Positions 1-9,556 are shown, counted from the first letter of the stretch. The stretch: 64,000 nt of DNA from Caldicoprobacter algeriensis (GCF_023838525.1 NZ_JAHUQD010000005.1:62001-126000); one strand, 5' to 3'. Program-made: numbers and translations. The notes: generated by a model from the sequence alone, not told the origin.

Positions 1-1
1 C

Positions 2-187
2 TGGAAATGGGTGGATGCAGTGGCTAGGGCATTTGTGGCGGCCGGGGCAGATGGACTCATGATAGAGGTGCATCCCGACCCTGCCAATGCCGCAAGCGAT
101 GGAGCGCAGTCCCTCCAGCCCGAGAAGTTCGCCCGTTTGATGGAGGAGCTAAAGCCCATTGCGCAGGCAGTGGGACGGGAGCTGTAA
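2..187 (+). CDS. aroF: DAHP synthase (3-deoxy-7-phosphoheptulonate synthase), C-terminal fragment
   Basis: Only the last 61 codons lie in the window; the gene starts upstream of base 1. The visible peptide contains [15 protein letters not shown] and, a little later, [12 protein letters not shown]. These are hallmarks of the C-terminal barrel strands of the AroF/AroGA type of DAHP synthase. The enzyme joins phosphoenolpyruvate and erythrose 4-phosphate as the first step of the shikimate pathway. The stop codon TAA is at 185-187. No N-terminal regulatory domain can be judged because the gene is cut by the window edge. Confidence 0.9.
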   Translation, partial: WKWVDAVARAFVAAGADGLMIEVHPDPANAASDGAQSLQPEKFARLMEELKPIAQAVGREL

Positions 188-289
188 AAGCTGTATAACT
201 TCAAGGGAATAATTCTTGGTTGCCCGCGATGTAGGTGATTGCAACTCGCGTTTAAGGCAATGCGCCGGTGTGCACTCCTTTGCTGTGTG

Positions 290-315
290 GTTTTGACCGG
301 TAGTTTTGACCGGTA
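290..315. repeat. Perfect 13-bp tandem repeat in the aroF-recD2 spacer
   Basis: The unit gttttgaccggta occurs twice back to back (290-302 and 303-315). A third partial match, gaccggtta, follows at 334-342. The core accggt is palindromic. The surrounding spacer (188-594) holds no gene I can support: it is mixed-composition sequence followed by an AT-rich stretch before recD2. The repeat could be an operator or simply a small duplication. Confidence 0.6.
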
Positions 316-594
316 ATCTCATTGCACCGCAGCCGACCGGTTAGGCCTGCATTGCGATAAATTATGATTTTACTGTAAAAAGCCTATTTTGCAGCAAAAT
401 CAATTATGGATTTGATACGCCGAAAATATGGCGCACAGGCAAGAAAAGAGGTGAATTGCCTGAAAGGATATGGTAAAATATCTTTAAAGCTTGCAGGAGA
501 TTGAGCTGTGTGGTAATCTTCAGCGATTTATGGCTGTGATTTGCAATACGCTCCGGGTTATATATATAATTACGGGAAGCGGGTGGCTTAAAAA

Positions 595-2820
595 GTGGTG
601 GAAATCACGGGCATCATAGAGGAAGTGGTGTTTCGCAACGAGGACAACGGTTTTACCGTGATAGAGGTGAGGGATGAGAGCAGCAGGGCTCTGGTGACGG
701 CGGTGGGCAGCCTGCCCTATGCCAATGCGGGCGAAAAGGTGCACATCGTGGGCGAGTGGACCATGCACCCCGATTATGGCCAGCAGCTTAAGATCCATGC
801 CATGAAAAGCGTTGTGCCCTCCACTTTGGACGGCATGGAAAAATACCTGGCATCGGGGCTCATAAAAGGGGTGGGGCCATCCACCGCCAGAAAGCTTATC
901 GAACGCTTTGGAATGGATGTACTGAAGGTGATAGAATTTCATCCCGAGCGCCTCACCAAGGTGGAAGGGATTGGCCCGGCGAAGGCCGAGATGATAGCCG
1001 CTTCCTATGCTGAACACAGGGAAATAAGGGAAGTCATGATGTTTCTTCAGTCCTACGGCATCACCACCACCTATGCCATAAAGATATACAAGATGTACGG
1101 CAATGACGCTATCGGCATCATAAAGGAAAATCCCTATCGCCTGGCCGACGAGGTGACGGGCATAGGATTTAAGACGGCTGACAGGATAGCGCAGAACATG
1201 GGTGTGGCCTTTGATTCGCACTACCGAATCGCGGCAGGGGTAAAGTACGTGCTTTCCCAGGCGGCAGCCGATGGGCATACCTACCTGCCCAGGGATATTC
1301 TGGTGGAGCAGGCTTCGCTTCTGCTGGGAGTGGACAAAGGCCTGGTGGAAAATGCCATCATATCCCTGGCGGTTCAGCAATCCATTTTTATCGAGAACAT
1401 CGAGGGCCAGACGGCGGTGTACCTGGCACCTTTTTATTACGCCGAGGTGGGGGTGTGCAGGCGCCTTGTAGAGCTGTCGATGGTGGACGTAAACCCGGGC
1501 GCGTTTGACATAGAGGAGATGCTCAGGAAATTTCAGAAGGAGGAAGGTATACTCCTCGCGCTCAAGCAGCGGGAGGCTGTGATCGAGGCTTTATCCAACG
1601 GGGTGACGGTAATAACGGGCGGGCCGGGCACCGGTAAGACCACCATCATTAACTGCATCATAAAGCTGATGGAGCAGCAGGGAATGACGGTGGTGCTGGC
1701 GGCTCCCACCGGCAGGGCGGCCAAGCGCATGACCGAGACTACCGGTAGGGAGGCCAGGACCATACACAGGCTGCTCGAGTACAGCTACAGCGATGAAGGG
1801 CCGTACTTTCAGAAGGATGAGGACGACCCCATACTGGCCGATGCGGTGATAATAGACGAGGTGTCGATGGTGGACGTTCTGCTGATGAACCACCTTTTGA
1901 AGGCCATCGTGCCCGGCACACGGTTGATACTGGTGGGGGACGTTGACCAGCTTCCTTCGGTGGGGCCGGGCAACGTGCTCAAGGATATAATCTCGAGCGG
2001 GATTATCAAGGTGGTGCGCTTGACCGAGATTTTCAGGCAGGCACAGGAGAGCATGATAGTGCTCAATGCCCACAGGATCAACCAGGGGCACATGCCCCAT
2101 CTCAACGTAAAGGGCGGTGATTTTTTCTTCACCAGGCGGGAGACTCCACAGCAAATACTGGATACTGTTCTGGATCTCATATGTCGGCGACTACCCGCTT
2201 TTGCCGATTATAATCCCCTCAGAGACGTACAGGTGCTGGTGCCCATGCGCAAGGGTGCCATTGGGGTTAACAATTTGAACAACGAGCTGCAAAGGGTCCT
2301 CAATCCCCCGTCGGATGAAAAGCGGGAGAAGCTGTTCCGCAATACCCTGTTCAGGGAAGGCGATAAGGTGATGCAGATCAAGAACAATTACCGTACTCCC
2401 TGGAAGAGGAAGGTTCACGGCATGGTGGTAGAAGAGGGCGAAGGGGTCTTCAACGGCGACATAGGCTATATCGCTTCCATAGACCATGAGGAGCAGAGCA
2501 TGACCGTCATATTCGATGATGACAAGGAAGTGGTGTATGATTTTTCGCAGCTGGACGAGCTGGAACTTGCCTATGCTATATCCATTCACAAGAGCCAGGG
2601 CAGCGAGTTTCCTGTGGTTATCATTCCGCTGGCGTGGGGACCGCCCATGTTAATGACCCGCAATCTGCTCTATACAGCGGTGACCAGAGCGCGGGAGATG
2701 GTGATCATAGTGGGACGGGAACGGGCAATCGAGGCCATGGTCAGGAACGACTATGTGGAAAAGCGCTATTCGGGGCTTATGCACCACTTCAGAAAGCTGT
2801 TTGCGGTATCCAACTTCTGA
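595..2820 (+). CDS. recD2: RecD2-type ATP-dependent DNA helicase
   Basis: This 741-residue protein has the usual RecD2 length and layout. An N-terminal OB-like region is followed by helix-hairpin-helix motifs (GLIKGVGPSTARKLIERFG near residue 89, and VEGIGPAKAE). The SF1B motor has Walker A GGPGTGKT at residues 342-349 and Walker B DEVSMVD at 421-427, with GDVDQLPSVGPG after it. The C-terminal helicase motifs are AISIHKSQGSEF and YTAVTRARE. RecD2 is a 5'-3' DNA helicase acting without RecBC in Firmicutes, with roles in repair and replication-fork stability. The start is GTG at 595; a second in-frame GTG follows directly. comF starts 13 bp after the stop, so the two are probably co-transcribed. 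Confidence 0.95.
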   Translation: MVEITGIIEEVVFRNEDNGFTVIEVRDESSRALVTAVGSLPYANAGEKVHIVGEWTMHPDYGQQLKIHAMKSVVPSTLDGMEKYLASGLIKGVGPSTARKLIERFGMDVLKVIEFHPERLTKVEGIGPAKAEMIAASYAEHREIREVMMFLQSYGITTTYAIKIYKMYGNDAIGIIKENPYRLADEVTGIGFKTADRIAQNMGVAFDSHYRIAAGVKYVLSQAAADGHTYLPRDILVEQASLLLGVDKGLVENAIISLAVQQSIFIENIEGQTAVYLAPFYYAEVGVCRRLVELSMVDVNPGAFDIEEMLRKFQKEEGILLALKQREAVIEALSNGVTVITGGPGTGKTTIINCIIKLMEQQGMTVVLAAPTGRAAKRMTETTGREARTIHRLLEYSYSDEGPYFQKDEDDPILADAVIIDEVSMVDVLLMNHLLKAIVPGTRLILVGDVDQLPSVGPGNVLKDIISSGIIKVVRLTEIFRQAQESMIVLNAHRINQGHMPHLNVKGGDFFFTRRETPQQILDTVLDLICRRLPAFADYNPLRDVQVLVPMRKGAIGVNNLNNELQRVLNPPSDEKREKLFRNTLFREGDKVMQIKNNYRTPWKRKVHGMVVEEGEGVFNGDIGYIASIDHEEQSMTVIFDDDKEVVYDFSQLDELELAYAISIHKSQGSEFPVVIIPLAWGPPMLMTRNLLYTAVTRAREMVIIVGRERAIEAMVRNDYVEKRYSGLMHHFRKLFAVSNF

Positions 2821-2833
2821 GAAGGTGGTACCC

Positions 2834-3553
2834 ATGGACCTGTTTGCCATCAAGGAAGCCATTCTCGATATACTGTATCCCCAGAACATAGCCTGTATCC
2901 TCTGCCGGCAAAGGGCCAGGGACATAGACGACAAAGGTCTATGCCGGACATGCGCTGGCTCGCTTCCACTTATTACCCCGCCGGTGTGCCATAAGTGTGG
3001 CAGGCCCCTTGGGGAAGAGGGCATATGCATTGATTGCGCGTATGTGCGCTATCATTTTGAACAGGCCGTCTCGGTCCTGCACTATACCGCCGAGATAAAG
3101 CAGCTCATACATCGGTTCAAGTATGGTGGCATATCGTATCTCAGCCGTACCCTGGGGTGGTGGATGGCTGAAGCTTTCAATCAGCGTTGCGGCTGGGATG
3201 TGGACGTTATCGTACCGGTGCCGCTTCATCCCAGGAGGCAGCGCCAGAGGGGGTTTAACCAGTCGGCGCTGCTGGCCAGGGAGATGGGCAGATATATCGG
3301 TGTGGCGGTCAATGAGAGGGTGCTTGTCCGTAAGAAATACACGCCTGCGCAGGCAGCACTGGACAAGTTCCAGCGCATGCAAAACCTGCGGGATGCCTTT
3401 GAGGTAAGCCAGCCTGCTGTGGTGCGGGGTAAGTCGGTTTTGCTGGTGGACGACGTGTTTACCACGGGCAGCACGGTTGATGAGTGCAGTAGGGTGCTGC
3501 TTCAAGCGGGGGCTCAAAGGGTGTACGTGCTTACCTTGGCCACTGGCCGGTAA
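2834..3553 (+). CDS. comF: ComF family phosphoribosyltransferase-like protein
   Basis: The product has 239 residues. I chose ATG 2834 because GAAGGTGG sits 6-13 bases before it; an upstream in-frame start would lie inside recD2. The N-terminal third has two zinc-ribbon-like cysteine pairs (CILC...CRTC and CHKC...CIDC). The C-terminal part is a type I phosphoribosyltransferase fold with the PRPP loop VLLVDDVFTTGSTVDEC. ComF family proteins are needed for DNA uptake in naturally competent bacteria and interact with the import machinery; the exact chemistry is unsettled. Together with comEA near 49 kb it hints at at least a partial competence system. Confidence 0.9.
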   Translation: MDLFAIKEAILDILYPQNIACILCRQRARDIDDKGLCRTCAGSLPLITPPVCHKCGRPLGEEGICIDCAYVRYHFEQAVSVLHYTAEIKQLIHRFKYGGISYLSRTLGWWMAEAFNQRCGWDVDVIVPVPLHPRRQRQRGFNQSALLAREMGRYIGVAVNERVLVRKKYTPAQAALDKFQRMQNLRDAFEVSQPAVVRGKSVLLVDDVFTTGSTVDECSRVLLQAGAQRVYVLTLATGR

Positions 3554-3600
3554 GCCACACCTTCTCGTATAAATGCTTTTTGTTTAAGGGGTGAGATGCT

Positions 3601-4020
3601 GTGAATATTCGCAATTGCAAACGATGCAACAGGCTGTTTCAATACAACGGCATAAAGTACTGTCCCAGTTGCGTGATGGAGCTGGACGAGATGTTCAAAA
3701 AGGTGAGGGACTATTTGTATGAGCACCCTGATGCCACCATAGTCGAGGTTTCAGAGGCTACGGGGGTGGAGGAGAAGATAATATTCGAGTTTTTACGCGA
3801 GGGGAGGCTGGAGCTTAAGGAGCCATCGCCGATGCTGACCTGCGAGCGGTGCGGCAAGCCCATCACCACGGGAAGAATGTGCAAGGAGTGCCTTGCGGTG
3901 TTTGAAAGAGGCTTGAAGAAAGGGCTTAACGAATCTGCCAGGAAGGTCTCGGATTTAAAGCCCGACAGCAGCAAAATACATTTAGCCGATTATATCATCA
4001 AGAAGAGGGAAAGGGAATAA
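3601..4020 (+). CDS. yvyF: Flagellar operon zinc-ribbon protein (YvyF/TIGR03826-like)
   Basis: The 139-residue product has two cysteine pairs at the N-terminus (CKRC near residue 6, CPSC near residue 22) and two more near residues 80-100 (CERC, CKEC). Between them lies a helical region resembling a winged-helix segment. YvyF-like proteins sit directly before flgM in Bacillus and many Clostridia, which is exactly the position here. Their biochemical role is not established. Start GTG 3601 is preceded by AAGGGGTGAG. The call rests on context plus the cysteine pattern. Confidence 0.8.
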   Translation: MNIRNCKRCNRLFQYNGIKYCPSCVMELDEMFKKVRDYLYEHPDATIVEVSEATGVEEKIIFEFLREGRLELKEPSPMLTCERCGKPITTGRMCKECLAVFERGLKKGLNESARKVSDLKPDSSKIHLADYIIKKRERE

Positions 4021-4094
4021 ACAGGTAGAAGAGATAGGCTAAATGGATCCATTGGACGAGAAATGTGATTGAAGAGGGGAATGCAGATTACCCC

Positions 4095-4122
4095 TAAATT
4101 TTTTGTCCGCGCATGCCGATAT
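4095..4122 (+). promoter_or_regulatory. Sigma-D (sigma-28) promoter of flgM
   Basis: TAAA at 4095-4098 is followed by 16 bases and then GCCGATAT at 4115-4122. Both parts match the Bacillus sigma-D consensus (TAAA, about 15 bases, GCCGATAT) exactly. The flgM start is 34 bases further on. FlgM is itself the anti-sigma factor, so this gives the usual feedback loop. Confidence 0.85.
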
Positions 4123-4155
4123 TATATATGAATCGCGTTAAAGAGGTGAAGGGGT

Positions 4156-4440
4156 TTGAAGATCGATTCAACGCGCATTTCCCGGATATTGAATTTGTAT
4201 GCCAGCCAGGATTCGCAAATTCGCAGCGTTAAGAATAGAAGCAACAAGGCCGATGAGGTGATACTGTCAAAGGGGGCCCAGATTTTTCAGGAAGCGCTAA
4301 AGGCCGCAAAGTCGGTACCTGATGTTCGATTGGCAAAAGTGGAGGAGATAAAGGCACGGCTCGAAAGCGGGCAGTACCGCGTGGACAGCTGGAGCATAGC
4401 CTCCAAGATGGTGGACGATTTGCTGAAACAGGACAGATAG
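4156..4440 (+). CDS. flgM: Anti-sigma-28 factor FlgM
   Basis: This 94-residue protein has the FlgM signature in its C-terminal half: VEEIKARLESGQYRVDSW, then IASKMVDDLL. FlgM holds sigma-D inactive until the hook-basal body is complete and is then removed, releasing late flagellar transcription. The start is TTG at 4156, with AGAGGTGAAGGGG immediately upstream; no better ATG is available. It heads the flgM-flgN-flgK-flgL unit and has a strong sigma-D promoter of its own. Confidence 0.93.
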   Translation: MKIDSTRISRILNLYASQDSQIRSVKNRSNKADEVILSKGAQIFQEALKAAKSVPDVRLAKVEEIKARLESGQYRVDSWSIASKMVDDLLKQDR

Positions 4441-4580
4441 CCGAGATAGGTGCAGTTGCGTTTAAGCCATTTTTAAGCTGTTTTTGTTTATAGTTCGGAG
4501 CTTTTGCAAAGAGCTTTGCTTGGGAGGGTTCAAAGCATTAAGTGCTGCGAAGGCAAAATTGCGTGTGAGGGATTGAGGTT

Positions 4581-5078
4581 ATGGACAGCCTGCAAAAAAT
4601 TGTGGATATACTGGATAAGGAGTGCGAGCTTTACAGCATACTGCTGGATTTATCTAAAAAGAAAACGCAGGTTATTGTGGATGCTGATATAGGCGAGCTG
4701 GAAAAGATTGTGGAGATGGAGGAGCATCTCATATTTGAATTGAGGAATCTAGAGGACAAGCGCGAGGAATGGGTAACCGATTTTGCAAAGCGGCGGGGCG
4801 TTACCCCTGGAGATGTCACCGTATCCTACCTTGTATCGCAGGCAGAGGGTCAGATTCAGGAGAGGCTCAAGCAGCTGCAGGATCGGCTTTACGGCATAAT
4901 AGAGGAGCAGAAGCAGGTGAACCAGATAAACGAACGGCTCATCAGGAACAACCTGGAGTTTATCGATTTTTCCATAGGTTTGATCACCGGTCGGGGACAG
5001 GCGGGGAGCATATACAGCAAAACCGGTGGAGCGGATACCAGGCAGCAGGGACGCAGCCTGATAGATAAAAAGGTATAA
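4581..5078 (+). CDS. flgN: Flagellar export chaperone FlgN
   Basis: The 165-residue product is predicted to be almost entirely helical, with coiled-coil character from about residue 1 to 130. It contains the FlgN-family pattern of an early IVDILDKECELYSILLDL segment and a late NQINERLIRNNLEFIDFSIGLI segment. FlgN binds the hook-filament junction proteins FlgK and FlgL in the cytoplasm and delivers them to the flagellar export gate. It lies directly upstream of flgK, with 17 bases between stop and start. Start ATG 4581 follows a weak GAGG motif. Confidence 0.88.
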   Translation: MDSLQKIVDILDKECELYSILLDLSKKKTQVIVDADIGELEKIVEMEEHLIFELRNLEDKREEWVTDFAKRRGVTPGDVTVSYLVSQAEGQIQERLKQLQDRLYGIIEEQKQVNQINERLIRNNLEFIDFSIGLITGRGQAGSIYSKTGGADTRQQGRSLIDKKV

Positions 5079-5095
5079 AGCAGGGAGTGAGCTTC

Positions 5096-6736
5096 ATGCG
5101 TTCTACTTTTTACGGCCTGGAGATTGCAAGGAAGGGCCTGCACGTCAACCAGGCAAATCTCGAGGTTACGGCGCACAATATCGCCAATGCCAATACAAAG
5201 GGATATTCTCGCCAGCAGGTCGTACAGAAGGCTATAGAGCCCGGCACGGGCCTGGGGCTGTTTACTACCTACGGCGGATATGCCGTGGGGGGCGGTGTTG
5301 ACATACAGCAGGTGCGCCAGATACGCGACGCGTACCTGGACATGCAGTACCGCAAGGAATCGACGGCTTTGGGCGAATGGGAAGTAAAGCGGGATATTTT
5401 AGCATACCTCGAGGCCATATTCAATGAGCCTTCAGAGTCGGGGATAAACACGGTGCTCAACGAGTTTTTCAACGCCCTTCAGGCCTTGAGTTTGAATCCA
5501 GAGGACCCAACCACCCGTGCTACGGTGCAACAGAAGGCCCTGGCGCTTACCGAAAACATAAGGAATGTCTATACCAAGCTAGAAGAACTGCAGAGGGAGG
5601 CCAACCAGGCCATAATATCTCATGTGGAGGATATAAATTCTTATGCGCGGGAGATCGCAGCCCTCAACGAGCAGATATTCAAGTTTGAATCCACCGGCAG
5701 GCCGGCCAATGACCTGCGCGACCAGCGCAACCTCATTGTGGACAACTTATCGAAAATCGTGCAGGTATCGGTATACGAGGACGCCAGCGGCCGGTTCAGG
5801 GTGGACATCGCGGGCCAGACTTTGGTCAACCATACCAAGGTTTATGAGCTGGACGTTATACCTAGGAGCAGCAGCATAAACGGCATGCCCTATCCCAAGA
5901 ACAACCACGTGGATGTGGATGAGCTGGTGGAAGTGGTGTGGAAGGATACCGGTGAAAGGGTTAACATCACCGGAGGCATGTTGAAGGGCTTTATCGATAT
6001 GCGGGACGGCATAGGGGGCAAGGAACAGCCATTGCCTGGGGTTCCAGAGGAGCTTTCGGGCACTTCCCCGATTTCTGGGCAGTTCCAGCCCGCACCCAAC
6101 CAAAATGCCGAATACGGGATACCCTATTACATGCGCATGTGGAACCTGTTTGCCCATACGCTTATGATTACTTTCAACGAAATCCACAGCCAGGGGTACA
6201 CGTTAAAAGGTGAGACCGGGATATACTTTTTCTCGGATGGCAGTGCCAATTTTGACCCGGCCAACGTTCGACAGCCCATAGCCAAGTTTATCACCATATC
6301 AGATGAGATAAGGAATGACTGGAACAACATCGCAGCAATTTACTTTGATGCGGAGGATATAGCCAACGGGATGGATCCCCAAAATGGGTTTAACCCGGCT
6401 GATGCAAAGGGCAACAACAAAAACATACTGAGGCTTCTTGATTTGAGGCACAAGACCTACGTGCCCGAGTGTGACAATATGGACAACTTCACAAAAGCGC
6501 TTATATCCACGCTTGGGGTGGCCAGCCGTCAGGCCGCCCATATGGCCGACAACCAGGAGGTCTTGGTCAATGAGATGGACAAGCGGCGCCAGTCGGTGTC
6601 GGGCGTGTCGCTGGATGAGGAGATGGCCAACATGGTGCGCTTCCAGCATGCCTACAACGCATCGGCCAGGATTTTGACCGCCATTGACGAGATGCTGGAG
6701 ATACTCATCAACAGGATGGGAGTTGTGGGCAGATAG
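5096..6736 (+). CDS. flgK: Flagellar hook-associated protein 1 (FlgK)
   Basis: The 546-residue product has the rod/hook N-terminal motif (TFYGLEIARKGL, then AHNIANANTKGYSRQQV) and a C-terminal helix ending in DEMLEILINRMGVV. FlgK is the first hook-filament junction protein and is exported by the flagellar type III system. I prefer ATG 5096: the ribosome site CAGGGA (5081-5086) is 9 bases before it, whereas an in-frame GTG at 5087 would touch that site. The length is typical for the family. Confidence 0.95.
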   Translation: MRSTFYGLEIARKGLHVNQANLEVTAHNIANANTKGYSRQQVVQKAIEPGTGLGLFTTYGGYAVGGGVDIQQVRQIRDAYLDMQYRKESTALGEWEVKRDILAYLEAIFNEPSESGINTVLNEFFNALQALSLNPEDPTTRATVQQKALALTENIRNVYTKLEELQREANQAIISHVEDINSYAREIAALNEQIFKFESTGRPANDLRDQRNLIVDNLSKIVQVSVYEDASGRFRVDIAGQTLVNHTKVYELDVIPRSSSINGMPYPKNNHVDVDELVEVVWKDTGERVNITGGMLKGFIDMRDGIGGKEQPLPGVPEELSGTSPISGQFQPAPNQNAEYGIPYYMRMWNLFAHTLMITFNEIHSQGYTLKGETGIYFFSDGSANFDPANVRQPIAKFITISDEIRNDWNNIAAIYFDAEDIANGMDPQNGFNPADAKGNNKNILRLLDLRHKTYVPECDNMDNFTKALISTLGVASRQAAHMADNQEVLVNEMDKRRQSVSGVSLDEEMANMVRFQHAYNASARILTAIDEMLEILINRMGVVGR

Positions 6737-7048
6737 TTATGCTTGAGGTATGCGCCTTGTTGTGCTGCACTGCCAGTTGGCGTTTTAAGGTGGTATATAA
6801 TGTGGTATTTATTGGAAGTGAATGTATACGTAGGAGAATTGGTCGTATATATCGGGAATTTCGTGTATGAAGCTATACGATAGACAGTTTTATATAAAAC
6901 TTCGTATGCGTGGCTATGTATTTTTATATCGGCGTATTATTGGCGCAACATATTATATATTATTATGTCTGCTTATTATGTCTGTGGCGCTGGAAACCTT
7001 AATGTGGTTTAAGCAAACTTAATATAACAAAAAAAGGTGGTTTGAAAG
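6737..7048. other. AT-rich flgK-flgL spacer with a short direct repeat
   Basis: No gene is supported in these 312 bases. They are AT-rich, with many TATA-like stretches (for example TATAAT at 6795-6800). There is a short direct repeat tattatgtctg at 6961-6971 and 6974-6984. I see no sigma-D site. The ribosome site of flgL (AAAGGTGG) is at the right-hand end. The spacer is unusually long, since flgK and flgL are generally almost contiguous. Confidence 0.5.
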
Positions 7049-7933
7049 ATGCGTGTAACCAACGGAATGCTGATTACTAACATGATGCGGGATTATGCGA
7101 GAAATATGCGGAATTTAGAGAAGCTGCAGAGCCAGCTTTCATCCGGCAAGAGGATCTTAAAGCCATCGGACGACCCTGTGGCTACCTCCAAATCGCTCAA
7201 GCTGAGGGCGGATCTGGCATATAACCAGCAGTATATAAGCAACGCCGATAATGCCATCTCATGGCTAGAGATTACCGAATCTGCGCTAAAGGATTTAGGG
7301 GACGTGCTTCACAGGGCCAGGGAGCTGGCGGTTCAGGCCAGCAATGGAACCCTTGCTCCCGAGGACAGGCTGGCCATAGCCGATGAGATCGAGCAGCTTC
7401 AGGGACATGTGGTGCAGGTGGGCAATGCCACCTATGCCGGACGGTACATATTTGCCGGATATAGAACAGATCAGCCGGCTTTTGTGGAGCAGGCAGGGCA
7501 GTTGGTATATCAGGGTGACAGCGGTAAGATAGCCTTTGAGATAGGCGTTGGCAACCGCATAGATATAAATGTGCTGGGTGGCAAAGGCGGTGCCGAGATA
7601 GACGAGATTTACGATGTGTTGGAACGGTTTAAAAACGATTTGAGGAGCGGTACCGGTGCCAATCTGGACAGCTACATAGGCGAGATAGACCAGCGCATGA
7701 CACAGATATTGTCCCAGCGTTCGGCGGTGGGCGCGAAAGTAAATCGCTTTGAGCTGATACGCGCCAGGCTAAAAGAGGAGGAGATAAACTTCACAAACCT
7801 GCTTTCACAGAACGAGGACGTGGACATCGCCGAGGTTATAGTGCGGCTTAAAGAGGCAGAGAACGTGTACAGGGCATCGTTGGCGGCAGGCGCGCGGATC
7901 ATCATGCCAACGCTTATAGATTTTTTGAGGTAG
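7049..7933 (+). CDS. flgL: Flagellar hook-associated protein 3 (FlgL)
   Basis: This 294-residue protein has the flagellin-like N-terminal coiled-coil (MRVTNGMLITNMMRDYARN, LQSQLSSGKRILKPSDDPV) and the matching C-terminal helix (VIVRLKEAENVYRASLAAGARI). FlgL is the second junction protein, between FlgK and the flagellin filament. The length fits the Firmicute family. ATG 7049 follows AAAGGTGG. It is probably carried by FlgN, encoded upstream. Confidence 0.95.
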   Translation: MRVTNGMLITNMMRDYARNMRNLEKLQSQLSSGKRILKPSDDPVATSKSLKLRADLAYNQQYISNADNAISWLEITESALKDLGDVLHRARELAVQASNGTLAPEDRLAIADEIEQLQGHVVQVGNATYAGRYIFAGYRTDQPAFVEQAGQLVYQGDSGKIAFEIGVGNRIDINVLGGKGGAEIDEIYDVLERFKNDLRSGTGANLDSYIGEIDQRMTQILSQRSAVGAKVNRFELIRARLKEEEINFTNLLSQNEDVDIAEVIVRLKEAENVYRASLAAGARIIMPTLIDFLR

Positions 7934-8040
7934 TTTTGTGGATTTTTAAGGTAGTTACTTACTGATTTACTCGCTTGGGAGGTCAATCTAGAATATTTTT
8001 AAGATGTACCGCAATTTTGCACGATTTAAGGAGTAAAGAT

Positions 8041-8598
8041 ATGCATTTGTGTATTACTACTACACCGGCTCTTATAGGGATTCGCACGCAGCCGAGCAGG
8101 GTGGAGATAAAAAGTTCCCAGCCTTTGGTGGAAATGAAACGTCAGCCACCAAGGCTTAATATGGAGACCGAACCCGTGAGGGTGCACATTGATCAGTACG
8201 AATGCTTTGCCGAGCTGGGGTATAAAAATTTTCTTGACCTTGCACGGGCTCAAGCTCAGAAAGGGTATCAGAGGCTGATGGAGTACATAGCCCAGACTGC
8301 GCAGGACGGCGACAGGCTTGCCGCCATAGAGCTGGGAGGGAACCCAATAGCTGACATTGCTAAGGAGAAGTCGTACCACATACCCGAGGCCGAATCCGTG
8401 AAGTTGCCATTTCCTAAGCCAAAATTCTATGTAACCGGTGGCGTGAGTATAGACTACCAGCCGGGCAAAGTTCATTTTAACGTCGTTGTACATCCTGTGA
8501 GATACAGGGTTACGCCCCATAAAGTAGAGATTTACATGCGGCAGTATCCGAGTATCACCATAGAATATGTGGGGCATTATATAGACAGGAGGGTGTAA
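8041..8598 (+). CDS. DUF6470 family protein (YviE-like)
   Basis: The 185-residue product occupies the position of Bacillus yviE, between flgL and fliW. The N-terminal part is rich in short alternating strands (IGIRTQPSRVEIKSSQP, then EMKRQPPRLNMETEP), giving a repeated pattern of Arg-Pro-x-hydrophobic. The C-terminal part repeats this style (VRYRVTPHKVEIYMRQYP). The function is unknown; the conserved location implies a flagellar role. ATG 8041 is chosen because AAGGAG at 8028-8033 precedes it. The stop is followed two bases later by the fliW start. Confidence 0.8.
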   Translation: MHLCITTTPALIGIRTQPSRVEIKSSQPLVEMKRQPPRLNMETEPVRVHIDQYECFAELGYKNFLDLARAQAQKGYQRLMEYIAQTAQDGDRLAAIELGGNPIADIAKEKSYHIPEAESVKLPFPKPKFYVTGGVSIDYQPGKVHFNVVVHPVRYRVTPHKVEIYMRQYPSITIEYVGHYIDRRV

Positions 8599-8600
8599 AG

Positions 8601-9044
8601 TTGATCATCGAATCCAAGCACTTTGGCTATATTGAAATACCCGAGAAGGAAATCATACGGTTTCCTTACGGGCTTTATGGCTTTGAGGATATAAAGGAGT
8701 ACGTGCTGCTGGGCAAGGTGGGGGATGATAACCCATTTATGTGGCTTCATGCTGTGCACAACCCGGATGTATGCTTTGTGGTCATAGACCCGTTTGTATT
8801 TAAAACGGACTATTCACCTTCAATAAATGAGGAGGTTTTGCATAAACTCGAGGTTGAGGATCCTACTGACATACGCTTTTTATCCATCGTCGTCATCCCG
8901 CATGACATGTCCAAGATGACTGCCAACTTGCAGGGGCCCATTGTGATAAATGCGAAGAAGAACATCGCCATGCAGGTGATACTGGACGATGAGAAGTATA
9001 CGACCAAACATTATATACTGGAAGAAATGAAAAAAGGGGCATAG
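8601..9044 (+). CDS. fliW: Flagellar assembly factor FliW
   Basis: The 147-residue product has the FliW pattern: YIEIPEKEIIRFPYGLYGFEDIKEYVLL at the N-terminus and the conserved VIPHDMSKMTANLQGPIVIN segment toward the C-terminus. FliW binds either flagellin or CsrA. When free flagellin is exported, released FliW sequesters CsrA and lifts the translational block on hag mRNA. It starts with TTG 8601 behind AGGAGGG and overlaps nothing. csrA follows after 177 bases, as in Bacillus. Confidence 0.95.
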   Translation: MIIESKHFGYIEIPEKEIIRFPYGLYGFEDIKEYVLLGKVGDDNPFMWLHAVHNPDVCFVVIDPFVFKTDYSPSINEEVLHKLEVEDPTDIRFLSIVVIPHDMSKMTANLQGPIVINAKKNIAMQVILDDEKYTTKHYILEEMKKGA

Positions 9045-9221
9045 GGCCAAAGATAATTATGTCAATATGATATGACAGTATAATATGTAGCGTATAGTTT
9101 GTTTTAATGTGTGTTGTATTAAAAGAAGGATTGAATAAAGATAGAGGCATTAATAAGGCATTTTGGCAATTTTTAAGGGGAATAGGCGGTTTGATAGCAG
9201 TTAAATGATAGAGGTGGAGAT

Positions 9222-9452
9222 ATGCTGGTTTTAACCCGTAAGCCGGGCCAATCGGTTGTGATCGGCGGTAACATAGAGATGAAGATAATAGACATACAGG
9301 GAGATCAGGTCAGAATAGGGATAAATGCTCCAAAGGATATATCTATTCTGAGGAAGGAACTCATGGACGAGGTTAGGCAGGCCAATCGCGAGGCGGTGGT
9401 GGACAGGCCCAATGTTTCCCTTGAGGAGCTGAGCAGGGTGCTTAAAGAATAG
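9222..9452 (+). CDS. csrA: Carbon storage regulator / translational repressor CsrA
   Basis: The 76-residue product begins MLVLTRKPGQSVVIG and continues with IRIGINAPKDISILRKEL-type sequence, the invariant CsrA core. CsrA dimers bind GGA motifs in RNA hairpins. In Firmicutes the main target is the flagellin leader, and FliW is the antagonist. It is followed by the hag promoter 105 bases after its stop. The 177-base gap before csrA is AT-rich and holds no other gene I can support. ATG 9222 follows AGAGGTGGAG. Confidence 0.96.
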   Translation: MLVLTRKPGQSVVIGGNIEMKIIDIQGDQVRIGINAPKDISILRKELMDEVRQANREAVVDRPNVSLEELSRVLKE

Positions 9453-9556
9453 TGAGGAGAAGATCTGAAAGAATGACGCTGGGGAGACATAGTAAAAATT
9501 TACTACATAATGGGTCAAAAAGTTCTACAAAATATAAAAATTTTTTGCTCAACCCC